The notes: generated by a model not told the origin, from the sequence alone. Shown: positions 27,939 through 37,477, counted from the first letter of the stretch. The stretch: 64,000 nt of DNA from Rhodoferax antarcticus ANT.BR (GCF_001938565.1 NZ_MSYM01000011.1:1-64000), one strand, 5' to 3'. Numbers and translations are program-made.

Positions 27939-30296
27939 GTGGATCCGTCAACCATTAACAAAATCGTCTCATTCATCTGGGGCATTGCAGACGATGTGCT
28001 GCGCGACCTGTTCAAGCGCGGCAAATACCCCGATGTCATCCTGCCCATGTTCGTCATCCGGCGCATGGACTCGGTGCTCGAATCCACCAAAAAAGCGGTG
28101 CTGGAGACCAAGACCTTGCTGGACGGCGCAGGCATCACCGAGCAACGCGCCGCCCTGTGCGACGCGGCTGGACAGGCCTTCTACAACACATCTCGCTTTA
28201 CCCTGCGCGACCTGCAATCACGCGGCAGCCTGCAGCAGTTGCTCGCCGACTTTGAAGACTACCTCAACGGCTTTTCGCCCAACGTGCTGGACATCATCGA
28301 GAACTTCAAGTTCCGCAACCAGCTCTCTACCTTGTCCAAAGCGAATGCGCTGGGCACGTTGATCAACAAGTTCCTCGACCCCGACATTGACTTGTCGCCA
28401 GCGGGCATCGACAACCATTCCATGGGTACGGTGTTTGAAGAATTGGTGCGCAAGTTCAACGAAGAAAACAACGAAGAAGCCGGTGAACACTGGACCCCGC
28501 GCGACGCCGTGCGGCTGATGGCCAATTTGGTGTTTTTGCCCATCGAAACCCAACTCAAATCGGGCAGCTACCTGCTGTTTGACGACGCCTGCGGCACTGG
28601 CGGCATGTTGACCGTGGCCGAAGAGACGCTGGACGCTATTGCCGCCAAACGTGGCCTGCAAATCAAGAGCCACCTCTACGGGCAAGAGATCAACCCCGAA
28701 ACCTACGCCATTTGCAAGGCCGACATGCTGCTCAAAGGCGAAGGCGAAAACGCTAGCAATATCGTGGGCGGTGCAGAGTGGTCCACCCTGTCCAACGATG
28801 CGTTCCCGGCCAAAGAGTTCGACTTCATGCTGGCCAATCCGCCATATGGAAAGAGCTGGAAGAAAGACCTGGAGGCCATGGGTGGAAAAGAAGGCATGCG
28901 CGACCCCCGCTTCAAAGTCACGCACCAGGGCGAAGAGTTGTCGCTGGTCACCCGCTCCAGCGACGGCCAGATGCTGTTCTTGGTCAACATGGCGTCCAAG
29001 ATGAACCACAAGTCGGCCCTGGGCAGCCGCATTGCCGAGGTTCACAACGGCAGCTCGCTATTCACCGGCGATGCCGGCCAGGGCGAAAGCAATATCCGCC
29101 GCTGGATCATTGAAAACGACTGGCTGGAGGCCATCGTCGCGCTGCCGCTCAATCTGTTCTACAACACCGGCATTGCCACCTACATCTGGGTGCTGTCCAA
29201 CCGCAAGGCCGCGCACCGCAAGGGCCAAGTGCAGTTGATTGACGCGAGCCAGTGGTTCAAGCCCCTGCGTAAGAACCTGGGCAAGAAAAACTGCGAACTC
29301 AGTGCCGACGACATTGCGCGCATTACCCAAACCTTCCTGGGTTTCGAGGAGTCGCCCGCGTCCAAACTGTTCCCCAACGCTGCCTTCGGCTATTGGAAGG
29401 TGGTCGTGGAGCGCCCGCTGCGCTTGCAAAGCCAGTTGGCAACCCATTTGATCGACGGCCTGCGCTTCGCCAGTGGCCATGAAGACCTGCGCCGCGTGTT
29501 GCTCGTTGAGTTGGGTGAGGCCCTGTTCACCGATTTCTATAAAGTCGAAAAGGCTTTGGAGAAGCGCCTAGCCGAATGGGGCAATGACGATGCCGAAGAC
29601 GACAGCGACGATGAAGGCGAGGACGGCGACAGCGAAGGCATCGGTGGTACGGACAAAGCTAAAAAGGGCCTGCCCGAGAAAACCAAGCGCAAGCTGCTGG
29701 ACTCTGCCACCTGGGCGCGTGATGCGCGGCTGTACCAAGTGGCCAACGAATTGCGCCAAGCCTTGGGCGGCAACCTTTTTGAAGACTACAACGACTTCCG
29801 GGAACTGGTGGCTGCCCACCTTAAACAAACCCAGACCAAGTTATCGGCCCCCGACCTCAAAATCATCCTGAAAGCCGTGAGCTGGCGGGTTGAGTCCGCT
29901 CCACCCGTGCGTGCCAAGGTGCACAAGCCCAGCAAGGCCACAAGCAAAACGAATTCCAAGGCAGACCCGATGCACGGCCTGTACGACGCGGTGGTGGACG
30001 GTAAACCGGTGCTGGTGGAATACGAGCCCGACCCCGACCTGCGCGACACCGAGCAAGTGCCGCTGCTGGAAGACGGCGGCATTGCCGCCTTCATCCAGCG
30101 CGAAGTGCTGCCTTACACGCCCGATGCGTGGGTCAAAGCGGATGCCACCAAGATCGGTTATGAGGTCAGCTTCACCCGCTACTTCTATCGCCCGCCAAAG
30201 CTGCGCACTTTGCAAGAAATCAGCGCGGATATTCTTGCACTGGAGCAGGAGACCGAAGGCTTATTAAAAGAAATTATAGGGAGCAAAAAATCATGA
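27939..30296 (+). CDS. hsdM: Type I DNA methyltransferase subunit HsdM
   Basis: N6-adenine methyltransferase subunit of a type I enzyme, 785 residues, GTG start. The N-terminal HsdM helical domain includes WGIADDVLRDLFKRGKYPD; SAM motif DACGTGGML is near residue 217 and catalytic NPPYGKSW near 301. It is longer than the classic enzyme (about 530) because of a C-terminal extension with a very acidic linker (about 548-577). Its stop overlaps the next start (ATGA at 30293), indicating coupled translation. Confidence 0.95.
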   Translation: MDPSTINKIVSFIWGIADDVLRDLFKRGKYPDVILPMFVIRRMDSVLESTKKAVLETKTLLDGAGITEQRAALCDAAGQAFYNTSRFTLRDLQSRGSLQQLLADFEDYLNGFSPNVLDIIENFKFRNQLSTLSKANALGTLINKFLDPDIDLSPAGIDNHSMGTVFEELVRKFNEENNEEAGEHWTPRDAVRLMANLVFLPIETQLKSGSYLLFDDACGTGGMLTVAEETLDAIAAKRGLQIKSHLYGQEINPETYAICKADMLLKGEGENASNIVGGAEWSTLSNDAFPAKEFDFMLANPPYGKSWKKDLEAMGGKEGMRDPRFKVTHQGEELSLVTRSSDGQMLFLVNMASKMNHKSALGSRIAEVHNGSSLFTGDAGQGESNIRRWIIENDWLEAIVALPLNLFYNTGIATYIWVLSNRKAAHRKGQVQLIDASQWFKPLRKNLGKKNCELSADDIARITQTFLGFEESPASKLFPNAAFGYWKVVVERPLRLQSQLATHLIDGLRFASGHEDLRRVLLVELGEALFTDFYKVEKALEKRLAEWGNDDAEDDSDDEGEDGDSEGIGGTDKAKKGLPEKTKRKLLDSATWARDARLYQVANELRQALGGNLFEDYNDFRELVAAHLKQTQTKLSAPDLKIILKAVSWRVESAPPVRAKVHKPSKATSKTNSKADPMHGLYDAVVDGKPVLVEYEPDPDLRDTEQVPLLEDGGIAAFIQREVLPYTPDAWVKADATKIGYEVSFTRYFYRPPKLRTLQEISADILALEQETEGLLKEIIGSKKS

Positions 30297-31339
30297 AATC
30301 TAGAGCAGAACTTCTTCAATCAATAGCAACGACCATCCAAGACTACCGAGCTGGTGAGATTCCTAAATCTACCCCCGGTCATGTTGATAGGTGGATTAAG
30401 CAATTCGACACGGATGTGCAACTCCCGCTATTGGCTGAACTCGACTATGCCTTTGACAAAACTTACTTTTCGAAGAACGAGGTCGCCAATTTCTTTGCAA
30501 GTCAAGTTAAACATAAAGAAATTGCTGGTGACAATCCTTGTGACTTTTGGCGGCGTGCCAATTTTTTGGACATCCAGGAACATGGTCAGAGCCAAGGCGA
30601 AATTCTTGCCTTGTTTAACGATGCACTAATTGCACATTGCGGCATCCTAGTTAGTGACTGTGGTAGCGACGGGGGGCCTTTTTTCTATTTGGACGATGTC
30701 TTGTTTAGCGGCGGGCGTGTTGGTGCAGACTTAAAGGCTTGGATTCAGAATAGCGCTCCTGTAAATGCAACGGTTCATATTCTTGTCATAGGCACCCACC
30801 AGTTGGGTGAATGGCAGAGCATTAAGGGCCTGAAGGCTGCTGCGGAACAAGCGGGAAAGTCCATCAAATTTACTTGTTGGGCCGCTATTCGCTTTGAAAA
30901 CAGAAAAGCCTACAAAAACAAATCCGAGGTTCTTTGGCCTGCTGCGGTGCCCAACAATGCGGCAGTCGGCGCATACATGGCACTAGAGACGAAGTTTCCT
31001 TTTGAGCCGCGCCAAGCTGGCGGCGTTTTGGAAAACCCGGTCTTCTCTGGCGAGGCAGGTAGGCAATTGTTGGAGCGCGAGTTGCTTCTTGCGGGTGTCA
31101 AAATTCGTGCGGGTTGCCAAGACCCCAAGAGGTCCATGCGACCGTTGGGTTTCAGTGCCTTTGGTCTCGGCTTTGGCTCAACCATCGTCACTTACCGCAA
31201 CTGCCCCAACAACTGTCCCTTGGCCCTGTGGTGGGGCGACGCCACTGCAACATCTGGGGCTATGCACTGGTACCCGCTTCTGCCACGAAAAACGTATGCC
31301 CAATCAGATGGGCATGCGGATTTTGATTTTGAACTATGA
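30293..31339 (+). CDS. Phosphoribosyltransferase-like protein in the type I operon
   Basis: 348 residues, not a usual type I component. The central motif GGPFFYLDDVLFSGGRV (about residues 127-143) resembles the PRPP-binding loop of type I phosphoribosyltransferases (hydrophobic strand, two acids, small-residue turn). It follows a region with SKNEVANFFASQ and precedes a strand HILVIGTHQ. The C-terminal half contains CPNNCPLALWWGD. The DNA is visibly more A+T rich than hsdM. It overlaps both hsdM and the NADAR-hsdS gene by ATGA, so all three are translationally coupled. The substrate is unknown; a role with nucleotide or ADP-ribose chemistry is inferred from the adjacent NADAR domain. Confidence 0.65.
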   Translation: MKSRAELLQSIATTIQDYRAGEIPKSTPGHVDRWIKQFDTDVQLPLLAELDYAFDKTYFSKNEVANFFASQVKHKEIAGDNPCDFWRRANFLDIQEHGQSQGEILALFNDALIAHCGILVSDCGSDGGPFFYLDDVLFSGGRVGADLKAWIQNSAPVNATVHILVIGTHQLGEWQSIKGLKAAAEQAGKSIKFTCWAAIRFENRKAYKNKSEVLWPAAVPNNAAVGAYMALETKFPFEPRQAGGVLENPVFSGEAGRQLLERELLLAGVKIRAGCQDPKRSMRPLGFSAFGLGFGSTIVTYRNCPNNCPLALWWGDATATSGAMHWYPLLPRKTYAQSDGHADFDFEL

Positions 31340-33498
31340 GTGGCGACAAAGACCTGCGCACTTACGTGCGCGCCGATTGCGCAGTCTTTCGCAAGACAGC
31401 GGAGGAGTTCGGCGGCTTGTCGAACATGGCGCCGGGCTTTCCTGTGCGCGTCAACGGCGTGCGCATATTGACTGTGGAGGCGCTGTACCAGGCATGCCGT
31501 TTTCCTCACAGACCCGAAGTGCAGCGCAAGATCATTGAACAAACCAGCCCTATGACAGCCAAGATGGTGGGTAAGCCCTACAGAGGTGATTCGCGTGGCG
31601 ACTGGGATCGCACGCGGGTGAAGATCATGCGCTGGGTGTTGCGGCTCAAGCTTGCAATGCACTGGCCCAAGTTCAGCGAACTGTTGCTTTCCACCGGTGG
31701 CCGTCCGATTGTGGAAGACTCGCGTAGGGATAATTTCTGGGGCGCTATTCCAGTCAGCGATTCAAGTCTGGTCGGCATGAATGTACTGGGTCGTTTGCTC
31801 ATGGAGCTAAGAGAGGAAATTAAAAAAGGTGCAGAGTTACGGCGCGTTGTACCGCCCTCAATCTCGGATTTTCTTTTGTTAGGTGAAACTATGGGGATTG
31901 TTGATTTTCAAAAAAATATAGATAAATCCTTTCCCGTGGAGGTCCCAACTGTCGCTTCATCAGTTGAAAGTACTACGCTCCCACTTTTTGAAGAGGGTGC
32001 GTTTGAACCTCCTGCTTTTCAGATATCACCCCCCACGCACGCCGGGCCAGTCGAAAGTCAAGGCTCTGTTTTGCAAGGACTCCAACCATATCCACATTAC
32101 AAAGACGTGGGCCTTCCATGGCCCGGTAAAGCACCTGCCCACTGGGTAGCGCGGCGTACCAAATATATTGTGCAGGAGGTCAACGCCCGTTCGACCACCG
32201 GAGACGAGCAACTGCTGCGCGTGTCCCAATTCACAGGGGTTACGCAGCGCCTCCGCATTGATGGTCAAGATGCACAGGACACCCGAGCCGCTTCATTGGT
32301 TGGGTACAAGCGGGTTCAACCCGATGAGCTGGTCATCAACATTATGCTTGCATGGAACGGCAGTATGGGGGTGTCGCACTTTGCTGGAATTGCAAGTCCT
32401 GCATATTGTGTATACCGATTCAAACCGGATGCACACCCTTGGTATTTTCACCACCTATTTCGCTCACCTGCCTATAAAGCACGAATCAAGGCAATGTCTA
32501 CTGGAGTGGTAGAAAGTCGTCTTCGTCTGTATTCGGACGATCTTTTTCGCATCGAGGCTTTGCTGCCACCGCCCGACGAACAAGCCGCCATCGTCAAGTT
32601 CCTGGACTGGGCCAACGCCCGGCTGGAGCGCACTATTCGCGCCAAGCGCCGGGTAATTGCGCTGCTCACCGAGCAAAAGCAGGCCATCATCCACCGCGCC
32701 GTCACGCGTGGCCTGGACCCCAGCGTGCCGCTCAAGCCGTCCGGCATTGCGTGGCTGGGGGATATTCCGGCGCATTGGGAGGTGCGGCCGCTCAAGGCGG
32801 TTTGCAAAATTCAATCCGGCACCACTCTTGGCAAGGATTACGGAGCGCAGCAGACCTACGAATTCCCCTATTTGCGGGTCGCCAATGTACAAGCTGGGTA
32901 CGTCAAACTTTCTGTGGTCAAGAAGGTCGCTGTATCTATGTCCGAGGCGCAGCGACGCACCCTCGAAAATGGGGATGTTCTGATGACCGAGGGCGGGGAT
33001 TTGGATAAGCTGGGACGGGGTTGTGTTTGGGAGGCACAAATATCACCATGCCTGCATCAAAACCATGTATTTGCAGTCCGACCGGATAAATCAAAGCTTG
33101 ACCCTCAGTTCCTTTCAGCGCTAATGGGAACGCCGTATGCCCGAGCATATTTCCAGATGACGGCGAAGCAAACTACCAATTTGGCTGCTACGAACAAGAC
33201 CAAGATTGGCCAGCTCAGCGTGCTGTTGCCATCGGTCGTGCAGCAGCGGGAAATTCTCGTAGCACTAGGTAGAGAGACAAAGCCGGTGGACACTGCCATC
33301 TCCCGCCTCAACCGCGAAATCGACCTCCTGTGCGAATACCGCACTCGCCTGGTCGCAGACATTGTGACTGGCAAACTCGACGTGCGCGAGGCCGCTGCCC
33401 ATTTGCCGCAGGACGATGTGCAAGCCGCCCTGGAGCCAGACGCATTGGACCCGGACGAAGCCACCGACGCCGACGCCGATGCGGAGCTTGAGGAATGA
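31336..33498 (+). CDS. hsdS: NADAR domain fused to type I specificity subunit HsdS
   Basis: 720 residues with two parts. Residues about 16-165 form a complete NADAR (YbiA-like) domain: FGGLSNMAPGFPV, TVEALYQACRF with the conserved glutamate E48, RRDNFWGA, and NVLGRLLMELREE at the end. NADAR enzymes act on N-glycosidic bonds of ADP-ribose-type compounds. After an A+T-rich linker (about 166-248) comes a normal HsdS: first target domain (about 250-405), central helix with LPPPDEQAAIVKFLDWANARL (shown in part), second target domain (about 478-628) and a C-terminal conserved helix. HsdS would direct HsdM and HsdR to DNA. The fusion is unusual and the frame is continuous. Confidence 0.85.
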   Translation: MSGDKDLRTYVRADCAVFRKTAEEFGGLSNMAPGFPVRVNGVRILTVEALYQACRFPHRPEVQRKIIEQTSPMTAKMVGKPYRGDSRGDWDRTRVKIMRWVLRLKLAMHWPKFSELLLSTGGRPIVEDSRRDNFWGAIPVSDSSLVGMNVLGRLLMELREEIKKGAELRRVVPPSISDFLLLGETMGIVDFQKNIDKSFPVEVPTVASSVESTTLPLFEEGAFEPPAFQISPPTHAGPVESQGSVLQGLQPYPHYKDVGLPWPGKAPAHWVARRTKYIVQEVNARSTTGDEQLLRVSQFTGVTQRLRIDGQDAQDTRAASLVGYKRVQPDELVINIMLAWNGSMGVSHFAGIASPAYCVYRFKPDAHPWYFHHLFRSPAYKARIKAMSTGVVESRLRLYSDDLFRIEALLPPPDEQAAIVKFLDWANARLERTIRAKRRVIALLTEQKQAIIHRAVTRGLDPSVPLKPSGIAWLGDIPAHWEVRPLKAVCKIQSGTTLGKDYGAQQTYEFPYLRVANVQAGYVKLSVVKKVAVSMSEAQRRTLENGDVLMTEGGDLDKLGRGCVWEAQISPCLHQNHVFAVRPDKSKLDPQFLSALMGTPYARAYFQMTAKQTTNLAATNKTKIGQLSVLLPSVVQQREILVALGRETKPVDTAISRLNREIDLLCEYRTRLVADIVTGKLDVREAAAHLPQDDVQAALEPDALDPDEATDADADAELEE

Positions 33499-33541
33499 GA
33501 ACGCCCCCGCTTCTTTTTCGCGAATAAGATGTATCCACCGA

Positions 33542-33570
33542 GCAATTTGACCGCAATTTGACCGCAATTT
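33542..33570. repeat. 11-bp tandem repeats before the toxin-antitoxin pair
   Basis: GCAATTTGACC occurs at 33542-33552 and 33553-33563, with a third partial copy GCAATTT. It lies 27 nt before the antitoxin start and could be an autoregulatory operator. Confidence 0.55.
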
Positions 33571-33596
33571 TCTCCCCATTGACTAAAGGCCCCGCC

Positions 33597-33845
33597 ATGC
33601 AAATCATCGTTGATGTACCCAACAATTATCTGGATGTGCTGCACCGTGCGCCCGAGGATTTTGCACAAGAAGCCAAGTTGGCCATGGCAGCCAAGTTGTT
33701 TGAAATGAAGCGCCTGTCCTCTGGCATGGCTGCCAGCTTGATCGGCATGGACCGCGTTACTTTCCTGGCGCAACTGCACCGCTTTGGCGTGCCGATGATC
33801 GACCTGACCGAAGACGAGCTGGCGCAGGACATTGAGAATGCGTGA
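33597..33845 (+). CDS. UPF0175-family antitoxin
   Basis: 82 residues. The helix-turn-helix-like pattern (FAQEAKLAMAAKLFEMKRLS, GMAASLIGMDRVTFLAQLHRFG in part) matches UPF0175 proteins paired with PIN toxins. It overlaps the toxin gene by 8 nt. Expected to bind and neutralise the toxin and to repress the pair. Confidence 0.85.
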   Translation: MQIIVDVPNNYLDVLHRAPEDFAQEAKLAMAAKLFEMKRLSSGMAASLIGMDRVTFLAQLHRFGVPMIDLTEDELAQDIENA

Positions 33846-34332
33846 ACGCAGCGCGGTGCTGGTGTCCAACACCACGCCACTAATTGCATTGGTTGCAGCA
33901 ACCGGCAGCTTGGATGTGTTGAAGGCGCTGTATGCGCGTGTTGTCGTGCCGCTGGAAGTGGCCACCGAGATACGTGCTGGCGGCAAGCATTCTTTTGGCG
34001 TGGATGTTTTCGAGGCGGCCGATTGGCTGGACATTCAGGCCCAGGCGGTGGTGCTACAGCCTTATTTGCGCAATTCACTCGATCTGGGTGAGGCCTCTGT
34101 CATCCAAACCGCCATGAACTTAGGCGCACCGTTGGTCTGCATTGACGAGACCTTGGGCAGGCGCGTTGCCCGCCTGTGTGGGCTGGAGCTGACGGGCGCC
34201 ATTGGCGTGTTGATCAAGGCCCAGCGCTTGGGTTTTCCGTTCTCCATGCCCGACGCTGTGCAGCGCATGCGTGAGCAGGGTATCTGGTTGAGCGACAAGG
34301 TGGTTCAGTTTGCATTGGCGCAAGGGCATTGA
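33838..34332 (+). CDS. PIN-domain toxin (DUF3368)
   Basis: 164 residues of the DUF3368 PIN family, expected to be an RNase. Visible motifs: SNTTPLIAL at the N terminus, LDLGEASVI near residue 82 and VCIDETLGRRVARL near 100. The first position carries N where many relatives have D, a variant also known in this family. It lies between hsdS and hsdR and ends 2 nt before hsdR. Confidence 0.87.
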   Translation: MRERSAVLVSNTTPLIALVAATGSLDVLKALYARVVVPLEVATEIRAGGKHSFGVDVFEAADWLDIQAQAVVLQPYLRNSLDLGEASVIQTAMNLGAPLVCIDETLGRRVARLCGLELTGAIGVLIKAQRLGFPFSMPDAVQRMREQGIWLSDKVVQFALAQGH

Positions 34333-34334
34333 AG

Positions 34335-37300
34335 ATGGCAACCGACACATCAGAAAAAGGTCTTGAGACCCTGATCGTGCGTCACATGACCGGCACCGAT
34401 GGCTTGCCGCCTGTGGCACCCGTGGGTACCGGCACTGGCCCCACTACCGATGTGGCGGCGCGCCCGAACACTGCACTGGGCGGCACCGGCTACTTGGCGG
34501 GCAGCCCCAAAGACTATGACCGCGCGCAGGCGCTGGATGTGTACCAGCTCTTTGCCTTTTTGAAGGCAACCCAGCCTGATGCCTTCAAAAAGTTAGTCAT
34601 CTTGAATGAGCACGATGCCCGCGACATCAACCAACTTAAGTTCTTGACCCGCTTGTCCAGCGAGATTGGCAAGCGTGGCGTGATTGATGTTTTACGCAAA
34701 GGCATAGAGCACCACCCAGCGGGGCATTTCGACTTGTTTTACGGCACGCCCTCAGAGGGCAATGCCAAGGCGCAAGCGCTGCACGCACTAAACCGCTTTG
34801 TGGTGACGCGCCAGTTTGCCTACAGCTTGGATGTGGCTCGGCGCGCGCTGGACTTGGGCCTCTTTATCAACGGCCTGCCCATTGCCACCTTTGAGTTGAA
34901 AAATAGCCTGACGAAGCAAAACGTGGAAGACGCGGTAGAGCAATACAAGCGCGACCGCGATCCGCGCGAAAAGCTGTTTGAGTTTGGCCGCTGCGTGGTG
35001 CACCTGGCCGTGGACGACAGCGAGGTGCGCATGTGCACCCAGCTCGCGGGCAAGGCGTCGTGGTTCTTACCATTGAACAAAGGCTTTAACGACGGTGCGG
35101 GCAACCCGCCCAACCCCATGGGGCTCAAGACCGATTACCTTTGGAGAGAGCTGCTGACGCCCGCTGGCCTGACCGATATTCTGGAAAACTATGCCCAGAT
35201 TGTTGAAGCCAAAAACCCCAAGACCGGCAAAGTCAAACGCAGCCAGTTGTTCCCGCGTTACCACCAGTTGGCGGTGGTGCGGCAGTCGCTGGCCGATGTA
35301 CGTGCGAACGGCGTTGGCCGCAGGTATTTGATTCAACACTCAGCGGGCAGTGGCAAGTCCAACTCCATCGCCTGGCTGGCGCACCAGCTCATCGGCGTGC
35401 GGCGCGAAGGCAAAGCCGTTTTTGACTCGGTGATTGTGGTGACCGACCGGCGGATTCTGGATGATCAGATTCAGAAGACGATCAAGCAGTTCATGCAGGT
35501 GGGCTCTACCGTGGGTGCCGTGACCGGGGATACAGCTTCCAAGACGGCGCAATTAAGCGCATTCATTGCCGAAGGCAAGAAGATCATCATCACCACGATT
35601 CAGACTTTTCCGTATGCACTGAAAGTGATTGGCGACGAGCACCGGGGGCGGCACTTCGCCATCATCATTGACGAAGCGCACTCCAGCCAGAGCGGCAAGA
35701 CCGCAGCGTCGATGAGCGCCACGCTGAGTGAAGTGGATGAGGTGGACGAGTACAAAGACCCGGAAACCGACCCCGAGGACATCATCAACGAGGCGCTGGA
35801 AAAGCGCATTGCTGCACGCCAGATGATGACCAACGCCAGCTACTTTGCCTTCACCGCCACCCCCAAGAACAAGACCCTGGAGATGTTTGGCGAGCCGCTA
35901 CCGCCCGATGCCGAAGGCCGGGTGAAGCACAAGCCGTTTCACGCCTACACCATGAAGCAGGCGGTGAAGGAGCACTTCATTCTGGATGTGCTGGAGAAAT
36001 ACACGCCGGTGGCCAGCTACTTTGGCCTGGTCAAAAAAGTGGAAGACGACCCACTGTTTGACAAAAAAAAGGCCAGCAAGAAGCTGCGCAAGTACGTGGA
36101 AAGCCACGACCACGCCATCCGGCTCAAGGCCGAAATCATGGTGGACCACTTCCATGCCCAGGTGCTGGCCCCCGGAAAGATTGGTGGCAAGGCCCGGGCC
36201 ATGGTGGTGTGCAGCGGTATTGAACGGGCCATTCAGTATTTCAAGGCGTTCCAAACGTATCTGGTAGAGCGCAAAAGCCCGTACCTGCCAATAGTGGCGT
36301 TTTCAGGTGAGCACGAATACGGCGGAGTGAAGGTCAGCGAGTCGTCGCTGAACGGGTTTGCCAGCAAAGACATTGCCGACAAGATTCAAGATGACCCCTA
36401 CCGCTTCTTGATTTGCGCCGACAAGTTTCAGACCGGCTATGACGAGCCGCTGTTGCACACCATGTACGTGGACAAGGCGCTCTCGGGCATCAAGGCGGTG
36501 CAGACGCTGTCGCGGCTGAACCGGTCGCACCCGCAAAAGAGGGATTGCTTTGTGCTGGACTTTCAAAACGAGATTGAAGGCATCAAGCTCTCGTTCCAAG
36601 ACTACTACCGCACCACCATGTTGGCAGAGGAAACTGACCCCAACAAGCTGAACGACCTTAAAAAGGCTTTGGATGATGCACAGGTGTACTCGCCCGAGCA
36701 GGTAGACGCTTTTGTGAAGCTTTTTCTGGAAGGCGTAGAGCGTGATCAGTTCGACCCGATTCTCGATGTTTGCAAAGAGGTTTACAAAAGCACGCTGGAT
36801 GAAGACCAGCAAGTGCAGTTCAAAGGTGGGGCCAAGGCGTTTTGCCGAACCTACGACTTTCTGGCGTCCATCACCACCAGCCACAACGTGGGCTGGGAAA
36901 AGTTGTCGATCTTCTTGAATCTGTTGGTTGCCAAGTTACCGTCCCCCAAGGAGAATGACCTGGCCAAAGGCATCATCGACGCGATCGACATGAGCAGCTA
37001 CCGCGCCGATAAGCAGGCGATGATGAAGATTGCGCTGGCCGATGCCGATGCAGAAATTGACCCCGCTCAAGAAGGCACAGGACGCCGCCCACAACCGGAG
37101 TTGGACCGGCTGAGCAACATCCTCAAGACGTTCAACGACAACTTTGGCACACTGTTCACCGATGCAGACCGCGTTGCCAAGCGCATCCGCGAAGACATTG
37201 CCCCTAAGGTAGCTGCCGACGCGGCCTACCAGAACGCCAAAGAAAACACCCCCCACACGGCCCGCATGGCCCATGACCAAGCACTGGGCCGGGAAATGCA

Positions 37301-37433
37301 AATCTTGCTGCGCGACGACACGCAGATCTATAAACAGTTTGTCGAGAACGAGTCGTTCAAGCGGTTTGTGGGGGACATGGTGTTTGCGATGACGAGCCAG
37401 CCGCAGCGGCCGGATGCGCGGCCGGGTGTTTAA
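34335..37433 (+). CDS. hsdR: Type I restriction subunit HsdR
   Basis: Motor and nuclease subunit, 1032 residues from ATG 34335. The N-terminal nuclease domain has ATFELKNSLTKQNVEDAVEQY (residues about 185-205; ELK is the PD-(D/E)xK lysine site). The translocase has Walker A SAGSGKSNS near 335, DEAHSSQSG near 446 and TFTAT-type motif FAFTATPKN near 505. Length and motifs are intact. It is two bases downstream of the PIN toxin gene, so its translation is probably linked to it. Confidence 0.95.
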   Translation: MATDTSEKGLETLIVRHMTGTDGLPPVAPVGTGTGPTTDVAARPNTALGGTGYLAGSPKDYDRAQALDVYQLFAFLKATQPDAFKKLVILNEHDARDINQLKFLTRLSSEIGKRGVIDVLRKGIEHHPAGHFDLFYGTPSEGNAKAQALHALNRFVVTRQFAYSLDVARRALDLGLFINGLPIATFELKNSLTKQNVEDAVEQYKRDRDPREKLFEFGRCVVHLAVDDSEVRMCTQLAGKASWFLPLNKGFNDGAGNPPNPMGLKTDYLWRELLTPAGLTDILENYAQIVEAKNPKTGKVKRSQLFPRYHQLAVVRQSLADVRANGVGRRYLIQHSAGSGKSNSIAWLAHQLIGVRREGKAVFDSVIVVTDRRILDDQIQKTIKQFMQVGSTVGAVTGDTASKTAQLSAFIAEGKKIIITTIQTFPYALKVIGDEHRGRHFAIIIDEAHSSQSGKTAASMSATLSEVDEVDEYKDPETDPEDIINEALEKRIAARQMMTNASYFAFTATPKNKTLEMFGEPLPPDAEGRVKHKPFHAYTMKQAVKEHFILDVLEKYTPVASYFGLVKKVEDDPLFDKKKASKKLRKYVESHDHAIRLKAEIMVDHFHAQVLAPGKIGGKARAMVVCSGIERAIQYFKAFQTYLVERKSPYLPIVAFSGEHEYGGVKVSESSLNGFASKDIADKIQDDPYRFLICADKFQTGYDEPLLHTMYVDKALSGIKAVQTLSRLNRSHPQKRDCFVLDFQNEIEGIKLSFQDYYRTTMLAEETDPNKLNDLKKALDDAQVYSPEQVDAFVKLFLEGVERDQFDPILDVCKEVYKSTLDEDQQVQFKGGAKAFCRTYDFLASITTSHNVGWEKLSIFLNLLVAKLPSPKENDLAKGIIDAIDMSSYRADKQAMMKIALADADAEIDPAQEGTGRRPQPELDRLSNILKTFNDNFGTLFTDADRVAKRIREDIAPKVAADAAYQNAKENTPHTARMAHDQALGREMQILLRDDTQIYKQFVENESFKRFVGDMVFAMTSQPQRPDARPGV

Positions 37434-37477
37434 TTGTGCCGAGGCGCGATGCTACGAATAGTCTGGGGTGAATTTCT

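Noticed and set aside
33838-34332. Dead PIN toxin because the first acidic residue is N
   Set aside because: The SN-x-TPLI form is common in DUF3368 proteins, so the change alone does not show inactivity.
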